Of a stretch of DNA of 44,703 nt, positions 30,256 through 40,270 are shown piece by piece. The position numbers and the translations under genes are program-made. This stretch comes from Cerrena zonata. Lineage: Eukaryota; Basidiomycota; Agaricomycetes; Polyporales; Cerrenaceae. The first letter of the stretch is position 1, and every line of letters starts with the position of its first letter. The stretch is taken from assembly GCA_038087015.1 (NCBI GenBank), contig JASBNA010000134.1, forward strand, positions 1 through 44,703, written 5' to 3'. Under the pieces are notes generated by a model, which was not told the origin of the DNA, made no database searches, and was given only the letters and a program-made list of their open reading frames with translations.

Positions 30256-31925
30256 GCTATATAGAGATTTTAAAGAAAAATAAGGGAAAAAGAAGAAGTA
30301 AAAATTAAGAAAAATCAATGACAAAGTAGTAAAACTACTGGTGAAAATCAAATCACCATCAAGAATTGAAATGAGTGAATTTAAAAGAATGAATTCAAGT
30401 TGGTAGTAGGAAAAAAAAGAAAGCAAAATGAAAACAAATTGGTAGTTATTAGTAGTTTGGATAGTTAATGAACAATTTGAAAATCCAGTAAAACAAAAAA
30501 AAAAAAATGGAAAACTAAATGGAAAATTTGAAACTAAATGGAATAATTTAAAATAGTAGTAAAGACAACTTTCCAATCTAATTTAGTAGTAATAACCATG
30601 ATCCCTGTTACAATAATCTTTCTCTTTGGGCAAGTTTAAGCTATTTTTCCCATTATAATTAACTTACCCAAATTGTTAAGATAATTGATTCACAAAATAG
30701 ACAGCTTAACTACTAAACATTCTCGATTACAACTATTAGGGGTATGTACCATTAACTATCTCTTAAACAATAATTCCATTATAATGTAGTACTCCGTACT
30801 TATACTTCCGTGTTGTGCTCATACTTGTTGTATCTCGCCATTATTTTCCGGGTTGTTTTGGTGATTTGTCCACTGTTTATTTACCTCGAGGCCATTGTTG
30901 TATCAATAAACCCAATTAAACTTTGGTGATTGTGGTTTGAATGCAACAACCCACCGTTTTTGCATCTTTTTTGCATCATTTTCCTCCAACCAATGAAAAA
31001 AGCAGAAAAAACCCAGCGAAAAATTTGATGCTCGCTTGAAAAAGGACCGTTTTGAAAAAATTTCATTTACCAACTACTTCTTTTTCTTCTTTAACATATT
31101 TTTCACTTCCGGAATACCAGCTACGTTAATGGTACTTTGATTTAACAGTAGCAAAAATGGCCGGAAGGAGATCGACTGGTCCATGGAATAATCCCGTTAG
31201 TCACCTGTTGATTAACTGGTTCGCTATGTGGACACACCCATTCATGTGATTGTAGTGGCTTATCGTTCGATGAACCATCTCAATGGCTAAGGCCATTGTC
31301 TGCATTGTTGGGCGAGATAGGTAGTTCGTACATGCTCTTAAGTGCATATTCCGTAACCGCCATCCACATGATAGTAAGATAAGCTTCTCCTTGCGCTTCC
31401 CAAGTGTTTCAGAATGCCTCTACAATGGTTATCTTGAATTATCTTGAAAAATTGTGCATCGACACCTTAAGCATTCATCTTATTTAAATACTGCATTATT
31501 GAGTTAATATTACCGTCTGCATAACCTCGATAGCAGTTAAAGCTAACTCTATTTCCAATTGAGATGAGTTGTAAAGCGGTTTAAAAGCGAGTCGTGGATA
31601 GACCAGTCGTGGATAGACCGCCCGTGCCGAAAGTTGCCCCCGTGCGGAGATTTACCGAGGGAATGAGAAAGTGCAGCTTGACGCGTGACAACCTGTAAAA
31701 ATAGTTCAATTACCTAAGCCCTTACGTAAGCCGAGATTTTCCCATTGAAAAAAAAACAACAACAACCAAAAGGGACACAAAAACGCGGGTCTTTTGGTAG
31801 TAATTTACCCATAAGGGTCCTGACAACTCCTACTCATTTGTAAATAAACAGGCTTGAAGTATAAGAACATAACCCTTCGTCATCTTAGGAAAAGACGACA
31901 CTCCAGCATCCAGCCACTCGTTCAT
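30256..31925. other. 1.67-kb gene-free region between Ume6-like gene and the Bem1-like cluster
   Basis: This is the longest spacer in the window and is divergent, so it contains the promoter of both flanking genes. The part next to the Ume6-like gene (30256-30600) is T/A-rich, as in a long leader. From about 31100 the composition rises in GC and includes a tandem 15-bp repeat (GTCGTGGATAGACC A/G) at 31591-31620. A 30-codon ATG frame (31157-31249, MAGRRSTGPWNN start) has no recognised relatives. No tRNA was found. Confidence 0.6.
31591..31620. repeat. 15-bp direct repeat, two copies
   Basis: GTCGTGGATAGACC followed by A, then the same unit followed by G, directly abutting. It sits about 305 bp before the first Bem1-like gene start. 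Confidence 0.9.
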
Positions 31926-33323
31926 ATGAAAAGCATTAGGAACTTACCCATCTCATCGCCATCGTCGATTGCGGAATTCAACTCGAACTTAAAGTCCAAT
32001 ATAATCTTGGTGGTGAAGTATCCATTCGAAGCAGAAAATGACCCGGAATTAACCATTGGGAAAGGCGACTTGTTGAAGTTGTTAGATCGTCCAGGAACCG
32101 GGTGGCTATTGGTCAAATTCATTGACCGAATGACCAGTCCCGGATTGGTGCCGGCCAGTTATGTTGATATTGCAGTTAACGATCCCATCAACCCAATAAC
32201 TCTTGATTGGTTACAAGAAATGATCAATAAACCAATACAAACCCCGACATTCAATAACGAATACTTCTAATACCAAATTAATAATTTTTTCAAATCCAAT
32301 TTACCGAAAACAATTAATAATAAACCATATCCAATAAGTGCATCGATATCGAATTTTTACCTTTATCAAGACAGATACTGGTATCGATTGGATATTATTT
32401 ATAGTGATAACTCGAAAAACTACCTCTGTAAATATTATCAAGATTTCTATAATTTACATATTAAATTATTAGAAAATTTCGATAAAATACCAAAATTACC
32501 AGAACCAATCTCGATTAAATCAGATAAAAATTTAATTAATTCCTTATTGAAAAGATGTAACGATTTGCATATCTATATTAATAAATTAATTTTGAATAAA
32601 CAAATACAAATTTCTCATCAATTGGTTGATTGGTTAGATATTAATAATAATGAACACGGATTTCATTTAGGTCATAATGATTCAATAAATTACTCGAATA
32701 TCGAAATTACAAATAAAGTTCTTCCAAACTCAATCGATATCTTACAAGAACACGAACAAGAAAGTAAATTAGAAAATTCCATGGATTCAAATAACTCCAC
32801 CAATGACGATACTACAATTGAAACAACCATCGATTCCTTACCGCAAAGAACAAAATCAAAAAACATTTATAATCATTACCAGCAAATTAAAAGTACCACC
32901 CTGCCCAAGTTGAGTATATCAACTCAACTTTCACCCAAGAATTCTCCAATTTCAGCTTCCCCGAAACTATTCACCCCCGTGTTGACTTCAATCGATGATT
33001 TACCTTGCCAAACTCCATTCACCCCGTTCACCCCAGTCCTGAATCACAATTCCATCCATTCAAGTCCGTTGGGCTCGCTTCCGTCAATCAAATGCAAGAT
33101 CCTCACTCCTTCCAATGATATTTTGGCAATCAAACTAAATAAAAATGAAATTACGAATTTACAAGTATTCAAAAAACTAATAATGAAAAAAATTTACTTC
33201 AATTTCTTATTTATCAGATTACCAAATCAAGTAGATAAATCATTCCATAATATCGATCACTTGAATTTCAACCTAATCGAATTTGTTAAACATAATGATA
33301 AAGTCCTACTCAAAATCTCTTAA
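31926..33323 (+). CDS. Bem1-like SH3-PX-PB1 protein, split by an in-frame TAA
   Basis: The first of three tandem Bem1-like genes. From the ATG at 31926 the SH3 domain runs about residues 26-85 (ILVVKYPFEAENDPELTIGKGDLLKLLDRPGTGWLLVKF, then PGLVPASYVDIAVND). The TAA at 32268-32270 stops the frame after NNEYF. The same frame stays open for about 350 further codons and encodes a PX-like region (YLCKYYQDFYNLHIKLLENFDKIPKLPEPI) and a C-terminal PB1-like domain (IKCKILTPSNDILAIKLNKNE). No intron signals flank the TAA. The neighbour at 34329 is continuous through the same place. The break is therefore a nonsense change, a base-call error, or possibly readthrough. The open frame extends upstream to a TTG at 31854, so the true start is uncertain. 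Confidence 0.8.
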
Positions 33324-34328
33324 TTTACTTCTTGTGTGTTTTATTGTATTATATAATATATTCTTTTTCTTTTTTAAAACTGCTCGAATATGTACCCTGC
33401 TTGAATTACGTCTCTCTGCGCCAGCCTTAGCCTTTCACCGACCATTATCACCCACTGTATACACCCACTATTTTCCCATTATCATGCTGATCGATGATGT
33501 TTTGGTGATGGGCGGACCCCGCCCAAAACGGCATTTGCGCTTCCGCAAACGGAAATCGCCCGATCGGGCCAAATACGTCTCTTTTCGTCCGGGAGCCTGG
33601 TGGTTGCACTGGTGGACTTGGATTGGGTGTGGCACAAGAACAACAATCAGTAGTATCTGTAGATAGTATCTGTAACGTAGGAGGACCAATAGGAACTAAG
33701 ATGGCCAAACAATACAGCGTATTGTATTCGGCTAATATTGTTTCACTGAAAATAGTCCCTCCAACATTAGTCAATTCTTCTTTCGCTTAAAATTTCCTCC
33801 GCGTACGAGGTGAGCAGATCACTCAATGCTCTGCAAGTAACGTCCATGGATATGTCTGTGTGTATATAAATAAATAGATATATGAGGTATGTATATAGTA
33901 AGCAGAGTAAACAGAGTAAACATAGTAAATATCATATATATAGAGGACTCCCCCTTCAAGCACAAGAGACAAAGTCACTTTGCAACAGCACGAATTGAGT
34001 CCAAAATTAATTAACCTTTTTCGGTGAGAACCTTTTCAAATCACAGATACACGATTTTTCAGCTTTGTTCAAGTTTTTCACATCCATTTGATAATTGTTA
34101 AAGACAACCACAGGAGTGCATTTCAATTTGTGTGTAAAAGCCATAGATTGAATAGATATATATACTGAATATTCCGATAGTTGTAAGGTTTTGATACGTC
34201 GTCAAGGCATTTGGTATTTCAGTTTAAAACATTTGTATTAGACTTGAAAAAATTATTCTAGTAAGACTTTAAAAGGATAGAAAGGGAACCCATTCTGTAA
34301 ATTGGGAAATTTGAGTAGTTGATTAAGA
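33324..34328. other. intergenic region with GC-rich hairpin cluster
   Basis: A 1-kb spacer in the Bem1-like cluster. Around 33500-33640 GC rises sharply and three inverted repeats occur close together (see finding). A frame without an early ATG stays open on the plus strand from 33509 to 33790. The 3' part (33850-33960) is AT-rich with short AGAGTAAAC repeats and leads to the next start codon. Confidence 0.55.
33499..33571. repeat. cluster of three perfect inverted repeats
   Basis: TGGGCGG/CCGCCCA (33509-33525, 3-nt loop), TTTGCG/CGCAAA around CTTC (33534-33549), and the 12-bp perfect palindrome GCCCGATCGGGC (33558-33569). An outer GTTTTGG/CCAAAAC pair (33499-33505 with 33523-33529) could alternate with the first. 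Function unknown. Confidence 0.85.
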
Positions 34329-36035
34329 ATGTCATCCAGTCTTTTCAAGTCTAAACAGCATAAGTCAAGGAAGAATTTGAAGAAATTGTCAATTTCGGCT
34401 CCGTTTGCAAATAGTCCTACTTCGGAAACATGTTCTTCGTTCAGTCCCTATTCATCGACTTCTAATGTAAGTTTCATTCATTCGCCAACGTACTCTTACC
34501 CAGTGGTGGTATTAAGAGCCAGATACGATTTCAATCTGGAAGATAATCAAGAAATATCAGTTAAGGCAAATGATTATCTTAAATTATTAGACCGTCCAGG
34601 GAATGGATGGATTAAGGTTTCATATTTAGATAAAGTCAATGAAACCGGGCTTATTCCAGCCAGTTATGTGGATATAGCAGTTAATGATCAAGTTAATCCA
34701 ATTAGTTATGAGTGGTTGAATGAATATAAAAGTATAGTGAATGATGAGGTAGAAGAAGTCCCACCAAGAAGAATATCAATGTATCATTATAATAATTTTG
34801 ATGAGATTGAAGTTAAAGCACCTAAAATTGATGGTCAAGAGTTTCAAACCAATGTTTATCCAATTGATGTAAAAGTATCAAATGTTTTACAAAATGACCA
34901 ATCCAGAATATGGTATAAAGTTAAATTCACCATGAATGATGATTCAGTGGTTTATATTGGTAAATACTATCAAGATTTTTATAATTTGCATATCAATTTA
35001 TCCATGATGATTGAAAATTTACCTAAGTTACCCCAACCAATAAGAACCCAATCTCATATCAAATCTAAATCAATCGATAATTTCATTTCAAATAAACTTG
35101 AAGATCAAAAATATTTAGAAAGCTTGATTCTAAGGTGTAATGAATTGAATAGCTACTTTAATCATTTATTCAAAATCGATTCCATTAAAAATTGCTTTGA
35201 ACTTTTAAATTTCATTGATTCGGGTCCTAAAGTTATTAATTGCAACGATTCAAATGTTAATGATTCCTTATATAAAAATTCAATTGACTTAATTCATTTG
35301 CTTGAATCTAAAGCCCCCCATTCTTTTAGTCCAACTGCTCCATTACCACCAATTGAATCTAATTATAAATTATCACCTACATCTCCACCTCGTGGTATGG
35401 TTCAAAGCACAAGCTCAACTACAATCAATACTTACACTTCATTAATTGATGACTATGAAGAAGAATCCAAATCAGAAACTTTTGATGAATACAATCAATC
35501 AATTGATACTGAAGATACCAGTAGTGAAGAAATGATTGATCAATTCAAATCAATGGATTTGCATCAAAGAAATGATTCATTGTCGAGTAATAAAAGCTTC
35601 CCAGTAACGCCTACCCTCAACCTTTTCGATGACCAATTATTACCATTAACGCCAAACACCCCTATTTTAGAAGATGACGATGAATACAAATTAACAAACC
35701 ATATCATTTATTCGCCATCCTTAAGTCCCTTGAAGAAAAATCGAAGAACGGGGTCAAATTTAAGAAATTCAATAAGTAATGAAAATATTAAAATCAAAAT
35801 AATGTTAAATAATTCAGAAAATGATATTATTGCATTGAAAATGAAATCAACCAATTTAATTTCAATCGTTTACTTGAAAAAATTATTAAGTTTCAAAATT
35901 TACAAAGATTATAATTTAATTAACCATTATAAATTAATTGTTGCTGATCAAAATTACGACTTAAATGATGATGATTTATTAAATTACATCAAATCAAAAT
36001 CTAAAGTCACTTTGAAACTCGTAAGAAGCAGATGA
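34329..36035 (+). CDS. Bem1-like SH3-PX-PB1 scaffold protein
   Basis: A 568-residue protein with the module order of the C-terminal half of Bem1. SH3 is at about residues 58-115 (VVVLRARYDFNLEDNQEISVKANDYLKLLDRPGNGWIKVSYL, then GLIPASYVDIAVND). PX is at about 176-300 (VYPIDVKVSNVLQNDQSRIWYKVKF, IGKYYQDFYNLHINL, KLPQPI). A Ser/Pro/Asp-rich linker follows, with PB1 at the C-terminus (about 488-567; IKIKIMLNNSENDIIALKMKS). Bem1 links active Cdc42, its exchange factor Cdc24 (through PB1), and PAK kinases, and binds phosphoinositides through PX. This protein has a single SH3 domain, so it is a Bem1 paralogue rather than Bem1 itself. The preceding and following genes share its modules. Confidence 0.85.
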   Translation: MSSSLFKSKQHKSRKNLKKLSISAPFANSPTSETCSSFSPYSSTSNVSFIHSPTYSYPVVVLRARYDFNLEDNQEISVKANDYLKLLDRPGNGWIKVSYLDKVNETGLIPASYVDIAVNDQVNPISYEWLNEYKSIVNDEVEEVPPRRISMYHYNNFDEIEVKAPKIDGQEFQTNVYPIDVKVSNVLQNDQSRIWYKVKFTMNDDSVVYIGKYYQDFYNLHINLSMMIENLPKLPQPIRTQSHIKSKSIDNFISNKLEDQKYLESLILRCNELNSYFNHLFKIDSIKNCFELLNFIDSGPKVINCNDSNVNDSLYKNSIDLIHLLESKAPHSFSPTAPLPPIESNYKLSPTSPPRGMVQSTSSTTINTYTSLIDDYEEESKSETFDEYNQSIDTEDTSSEEMIDQFKSMDLHQRNDSLSSNKSFPVTPTLNLFDDQLLPLTPNTPILEDDDEYKLTNHIIYSPSLSPLKKNRRTGSNLRNSISNENIKIKIMLNNSENDIIALKMKSTNLISIVYLKKLLSFKIYKDYNLINHYKLIVADQNYDLNDDDLLNYIKSKSKVTLKLVRSR

Positions 36036-37223
36036 TCATGATATCCTAATAGACTCTATTCAATTCTCTTATATATTCAAATGTATTATTACTCTTTTCA
36101 AGCCCTAATGTAAATCTAATCTTCCGGTCAACGCTACAATAACTCCTACATCGTTTGGTTAACCGAATTATATCTAGCTTGAACCTAATACTTAAAAGGA
36201 ACCCTCCCATGGCAACCTTCCACTTTAGTAAGGTTGCCTTCTACATAAGCGAGGCTGCTTCCTACTGGAAGGGCACCTAGGACCGACCAGTCTAGACTGC
36301 CTGCCCGTTTTACCACCCTGCTACCCCGGTCAGTACCATTGAAATTCAGCTACAACAACTACTTCCTGCCACAACTACCACCCCTTCCACCACCCAATAC
36401 TACATCAGCTACACCAACTACAACAACAGCTGCTGAACATGGACTAGACAGGCAATGCAGCAAGCAGAAACCGGTACACCTTTTAAGCAAAGCTGCCGAA
36501 AAAATTTTTCCACTAGGCGAATCCTCACAAAAACAGCTCAAGAGTAAATACTCCCAACATGATAACATCAACCTCACAACATAATAGGCTAAAACAGGTT
36601 ACTAACCATTGGCAGGCTGCAAATAGCAATAGATAAACAGCAGAAGGGCAAATGAACAAGTTTCAGTCTTGGAATGTAAATCCTTCAAAGAATAGTAGAA
36701 TGACCTTCTGAAATGATGATTTTTTTTGCAATTGAAACTTGCTGGAAGAAGCTCGATGCACTGTAGCCTCATAGGTAAAACTTGTAGACTTTGTGAGATG
36801 AAAGAGGTTTAGTTAACGCATTCGTTAACGCATTTGTCAGGTGGGTAAAAGTACGAAGTACGCCTTATCTTGGACGACGTTTGTGGAAAGTTTTAGGCAA
36901 ACGTTTGTGAAAGGTTTCTATAAAGTCAAAAAAATCAGAAGCTATTTCATTAGGTTTATTGGGAACAATTAACTAGGTAATTTTTGGCTAAAAACCAAAA
37001 GAATCATCATTCTTACTTCTTTCATCGGTATAATATATATATATGTATATATAAATTAAATCAATTACTTAAATAATTGATATTTTTGATCTTGATCTTC
37101 AACTTTTTGACTACCAGCAATACCCATACATTAATTAAGCCATACATCCAGCAAGGCGGATTTTCATTCTTTATATAAAATTGAAATATTATTCCTAAAC
37201 AAACAATCAAAGGCTAAACCCCA
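36036..37223. other. intergenic region in the Bem1-like cluster
   Basis: A 1.19-kb spacer. A perfect 9-bp hairpin (GGCAACCTT/AAGGTTGCC, 36211-36238) and a CTTCC/GGAAG hairpin near 36260-36275 lie just downstream of the SH3-PX-PB1 gene. A Thr/Pro/Gln low-complexity frame follows (36339-36584), probably not a gene. An AT tract (TATATATATATG) near 37030-37055 may be promoter DNA for the next gene. Confidence 0.55.
36211..36238. repeat. 9-bp perfect inverted repeat (hairpin)
   Basis: GGCAACCTT and AAGGTTGCC are separated by 10 nt. It lies about 175 bp past the stop codon of the SH3-PX-PB1 gene. It could be a transcript-end structure or a small RNA stem; nothing else supports an RNA gene. Confidence 0.8.
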
Positions 37224-38459
37224 ATGATTCTTTCAAAATTAGGTCTTAGAAGAAAATCTTCTATTAGAGATACGGCGGATTTAACTTCGCTAACTCAGAT
37301 TGACAATGAGTCAATGGCCACTTTAACAACCATTCCTCCAATTAATTCTAGTGACATTTCTTTACCAAAATTACAACCACAACATCTCCATAATCGTCTT
37401 CCTGATATCCATAATCGTCATCTTGATAATATCCAAAACCGTCATGATAATCTCACTCATGATGCTAATTCCACCGATGAATCAAGTGTTTTCGATTCAA
37501 TACCCGAATCAACTGATGATTTCAGTATTCATACTTCGAAAACAAGACCAACCAGTTGTTATGTCACTCCTCCATTACCTCAAGATAATCCTGAATTCCC
37601 AAAGAAAAGATTATCCTTCCGTAATAGCTCCTCAGTAAGTAAAAGATCTTCTTTATACTTGACTCCCAATATTTCTCCCGATGAATTTGATTACCAATAC
37701 TCAAATCATCATCGTCAATCTCTGTCAATTGATAAAAAATATCAACTTGCTAAAACCGTGGAAGATGATGAAATACCTAAAAGATCAAATCTACGTCCTT
37801 CTTCTCCTAAATTAAGACCTTCTCCCCTGTTTAATTATCCAACCACTCCTCATGTTCCTAAAAATTATTCTGATTTCATTAGTGATTCTCCAGATTCTTC
37901 TCCTTCTCCTTATCCTTCACCTTCTTTATCAATTCAATCAAGAAGACCTTCCACCTCCCTTCCTCAAATTACTTCAAAAGATTTAAATTCAATTTCTCCT
38001 CTACAGAATTTGGACCGGGTTTTAAATCATAAACCTCCCGTTGATAAAATTAATGATAGTAGTATCAGCATTAATACCGATTCAACAGTGAAACCAAGTT
38101 ATATTCCTAAACTTAATAAACTGGAAAGTATCCTCAAACTAAAACTCTACTTGGGTTCTAGAAATGAATCAGTAATGGCCTTGAAATTGAAAAAGGATAA
38201 ACTAGATAATATCGATGAATTAATCGATGTTTTAATTTACAAAATTGTTGAAAAATTTAATAATTTAGATCTTTCTGCAAAGCAAATAAAAATATCCATT
38301 TTCTTCAAAAATCCAAAATTAAAATCAATCATTATGAAAAATTTTGGTCCAAAAGAATTTAATGATGAATTTAGCTTTCTACAAAAAGAATTACTCATGG
38401 ATTACATCTCCAATAAAGATAAACTATATATAAGAGCAGAGTTTAACAGTAATTATTGA
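37224..38459 (+). CDS. PB1-only relative of the Bem1-like genes
   Basis: A 411-residue protein. Residues 1-295 are low-complexity Ser/Pro/Asp/His-rich with many SP and SSP sites and no folded domain. The C-terminal 110 residues (ILKLKLYLGSRNESVMALKLKKDKLDNIDELIDVLIYKIVEKF, ending YIRAEFNSNY) resemble the PB1 domain of the two genes upstream: a K-x-K/L-I strand, N-x-x-x-ALK(L/M)K, then a helix. There is no SH3 or PX domain. The most economical view is a tandem duplicate that lost its N-terminal modules; an independent PB1 protein is the alternative. Confidence 0.7.
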   Translation: MILSKLGLRRKSSIRDTADLTSLTQIDNESMATLTTIPPINSSDISLPKLQPQHLHNRLPDIHNRHLDNIQNRHDNLTHDANSTDESSVFDSIPESTDDFSIHTSKTRPTSCYVTPPLPQDNPEFPKKRLSFRNSSSVSKRSSLYLTPNISPDEFDYQYSNHHRQSLSIDKKYQLAKTVEDDEIPKRSNLRPSSPKLRPSPLFNYPTTPHVPKNYSDFISDSPDSSPSPYPSPSLSIQSRRPSTSLPQITSKDLNSISPLQNLDRVLNHKPPVDKINDSSISINTDSTVKPSYIPKLNKLESILKLKLYLGSRNESVMALKLKKDKLDNIDELIDVLIYKIVEKFNNLDLSAKQIKISIFFKNPKLKSIIMKNFGPKEFNDEFSFLQKELLMDYISNKDKLYIRAEFNSNY

Positions 38460-38761
38460 TTTTTGCAGCTGGCTGTGATAGTTCGACCTTTATATCTTGT
38501 AAAACTTTAATAAATTTATGGATTATACCTATTTTTGAAGTAGTTTTTTGTTGATAATTGACCTTTTTTTTGGATTTCTTTCTCTGTTTTGTTTTATTCC
38601 TTCCCACGCACCCTCTTCGTTTTTTGTTTTTAAACTCTCAATTTTTTTTTGGAAAAGCCTTTACACACGTTGTTGTATTCTTTCATAATAACCCCCAAGT
38701 TGCTGCTATTGAAGGTGTTAGGGATGATATAGTGTGAAGTTTGGCCAAAAATAACTGAAGA
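38460..38761. other. promoter of the YPK3-type kinase
   Basis: A 302-bp T-rich spacer. T runs at about 38563-38650 are typical yeast promoter sequence. No other feature was seen. Confidence 0.5.
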
Positions 38762-40150
38762 ATGACGGATATCTTTAGTATGGATGATGTTTCATCACAA
38801 CTTGATAAAGTGAATGAAGAGTCATTAAATTATAAACTTATTGATGAAGAAATTAAACCATCTCAGAGTAAAGAAGAAGACCTTAATGATACCCTAACCG
38901 ATTTACCCACTCCAATACCAATGAATCGTCGGAGAAGAGCATCCTCGACATCCAAATACTCATCATCTTTTGAAATCGATATAAATGAATCGTTTGTTTC
39001 TCCGTTGAATAGAAATAGTCCCTATATCGAATCTTCGATTAAATATAAACCAAAATTGTCAGACTTCATCCCTTTGAAAGTCTTGGGTAAAGGTGCTTAT
39101 GGTAAAGTTTTATTAGTAAAAGAGAAATCAACTGGCCGATTATTTGCTCAAAAACAATTGAAAAAGGCATCACTTATCATCAATGAAACTAATCAAGTTA
39201 ATGAAACCAATTTGAAAAGAACTTTAAATGAAAAATCCATTTTGGAAAAAGTTAATCACTCGAATATAGTTAAACTATTCTATGCTTTCCAAGATAATAA
39301 TAAAGTTTATTTAATATTAGAGTATTTAGATGGTGGAGAATTATTCCATCATTTGGCTCAAGAAAAATTCATGAGTGAAAAAAATTCGGCCTATTATATT
39401 GCTCAAATCATCTTAGCATTAAGATATTTACATTCAGAATTAAAAGTCATTTATAGAGATTTAAAACCTGAAAATTGTATGTTAAACTCTGAAGGTAATT
39501 TGGTCTTAACCGATTTTGGTTTGTCAAAAGTTTCATCCACTTCAGATTCAAAACACTCAATGATTGGTACTGCTCAATATATGGCCCCAGAAATTTTGAA
39601 AGGTGAACCTTATGACTATTCTGTTGATTGGTGGTCTCTTGGTTGTGTAATTTATGATTTGTTAACTGGTTCACCTCCATTCACTGGTAATAATAATAAA
39701 AAAATTATGGACAAAATTATAAGTGCTAAAAAAAATTTAAAGTTTCCCTTTTATCTTTCAAATGATGCAAAAGATTTATTAAGAAAATTATTACAGCCCA
39801 ATCCAGATAAAAGACTCAACATTGATGATGATTTTGAGAAGTTGAAAAATCATCGTTTCTTTAGATTTGTCGATTGGAAGCATCTACAAAATTTAAATGA
39901 TGAAGCTTATAAGAAACAAATATTGGAAACTTCAGATTACGTCTTACCTCCAATATTACCTCTTATAACCGATCCTGAATTAGCAGAGAATTTCGATGAG
40001 GAATTCACTGAAATGCCCTTCACTCCACCAAACTCAAATGGGTTCCTTAATGTAGATAAAGATGACGATTTGAAACCTGATATCTTGCATGTCAGAGGGT
40101 TTTCATTTACTAATGAAGATTACCTCAAAACCGCATTCGATAAATTTTAA
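38762..40150 (+). CDS. YPK3: AGC-family protein kinase, Ypk3/S6-kinase type
   Basis: A 462-residue serine/threonine kinase. Glycine loop GKGAYGKV (about residues 109-116), catalytic lysine in FAQKQLKK (about 130), catalytic loop VIYRDLKPEN (about 228-237), DFG at about 250, activation-loop threonine in MIGTAQYMAPE, and a C-terminal AGC extension. The turn motif MPFTPP and the hydrophobic motif RGFSFTNEDY (about 447) are the sites usually phosphorylated by TORC1-dependent pathways. In Saccharomyces, Ypk3 phosphorylates ribosomal protein Rps6 downstream of TORC1. The N-terminal 95 residues are Ser-rich with an RRRRASS cluster that could be a kinase site. There is no PH or PX domain, which argues against Akt or SGK types. 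The orthology call rests on motifs. Confidence 0.88.
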   Translation: MTDIFSMDDVSSQLDKVNEESLNYKLIDEEIKPSQSKEEDLNDTLTDLPTPIPMNRRRRASSTSKYSSSFEIDINESFVSPLNRNSPYIESSIKYKPKLSDFIPLKVLGKGAYGKVLLVKEKSTGRLFAQKQLKKASLIINETNQVNETNLKRTLNEKSILEKVNHSNIVKLFYAFQDNNKVYLILEYLDGGELFHHLAQEKFMSEKNSAYYIAQIILALRYLHSELKVIYRDLKPENCMLNSEGNLVLTDFGLSKVSSTSDSKHSMIGTAQYMAPEILKGEPYDYSVDWWSLGCVIYDLLTGSPPFTGNNNKKIMDKIISAKKNLKFPFYLSNDAKDLLRKLLQPNPDKRLNIDDDFEKLKNHRFFRFVDWKHLQNLNDEAYKKQILETSDYVLPPILPLITDPELAENFDEEFTEMPFTPPNSNGFLNVDKDDDLKPDILHVRGFSFTNEDYLKTAFDKF

Positions 40151-40270
40151 TTCTAGATAATTTAATATTTAACAGGAAATATGAATATATATTTATAAAT
40201 AGACTTATAAAATAAATTAAAAATAATCATAAAAACAGTAAGTAACACTAAAGAATTGAAATGAAATATG

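Noticed and set aside
30256..30576. N-terminal extension of the Ume6-like protein with a Phe-rich leader
   Set aside because: It starts at a non-ATG codon and has T-rich composition; the ATG at 30255 gives a normal regulator N-terminus.
33448..33774. 108-codon minus-strand ORF in the GC-rich island
   Set aside because: It begins with TTG, has only one late internal ATG and no recognisable domain; I keep the island as a finding but not this ORF as a gene.
36339..36584. 81-codon Pro/Thr-rich ORF between cluster genes
   Set aside because: It is low-complexity with no recognisable domain, and the opposite strand has an equally long frame.
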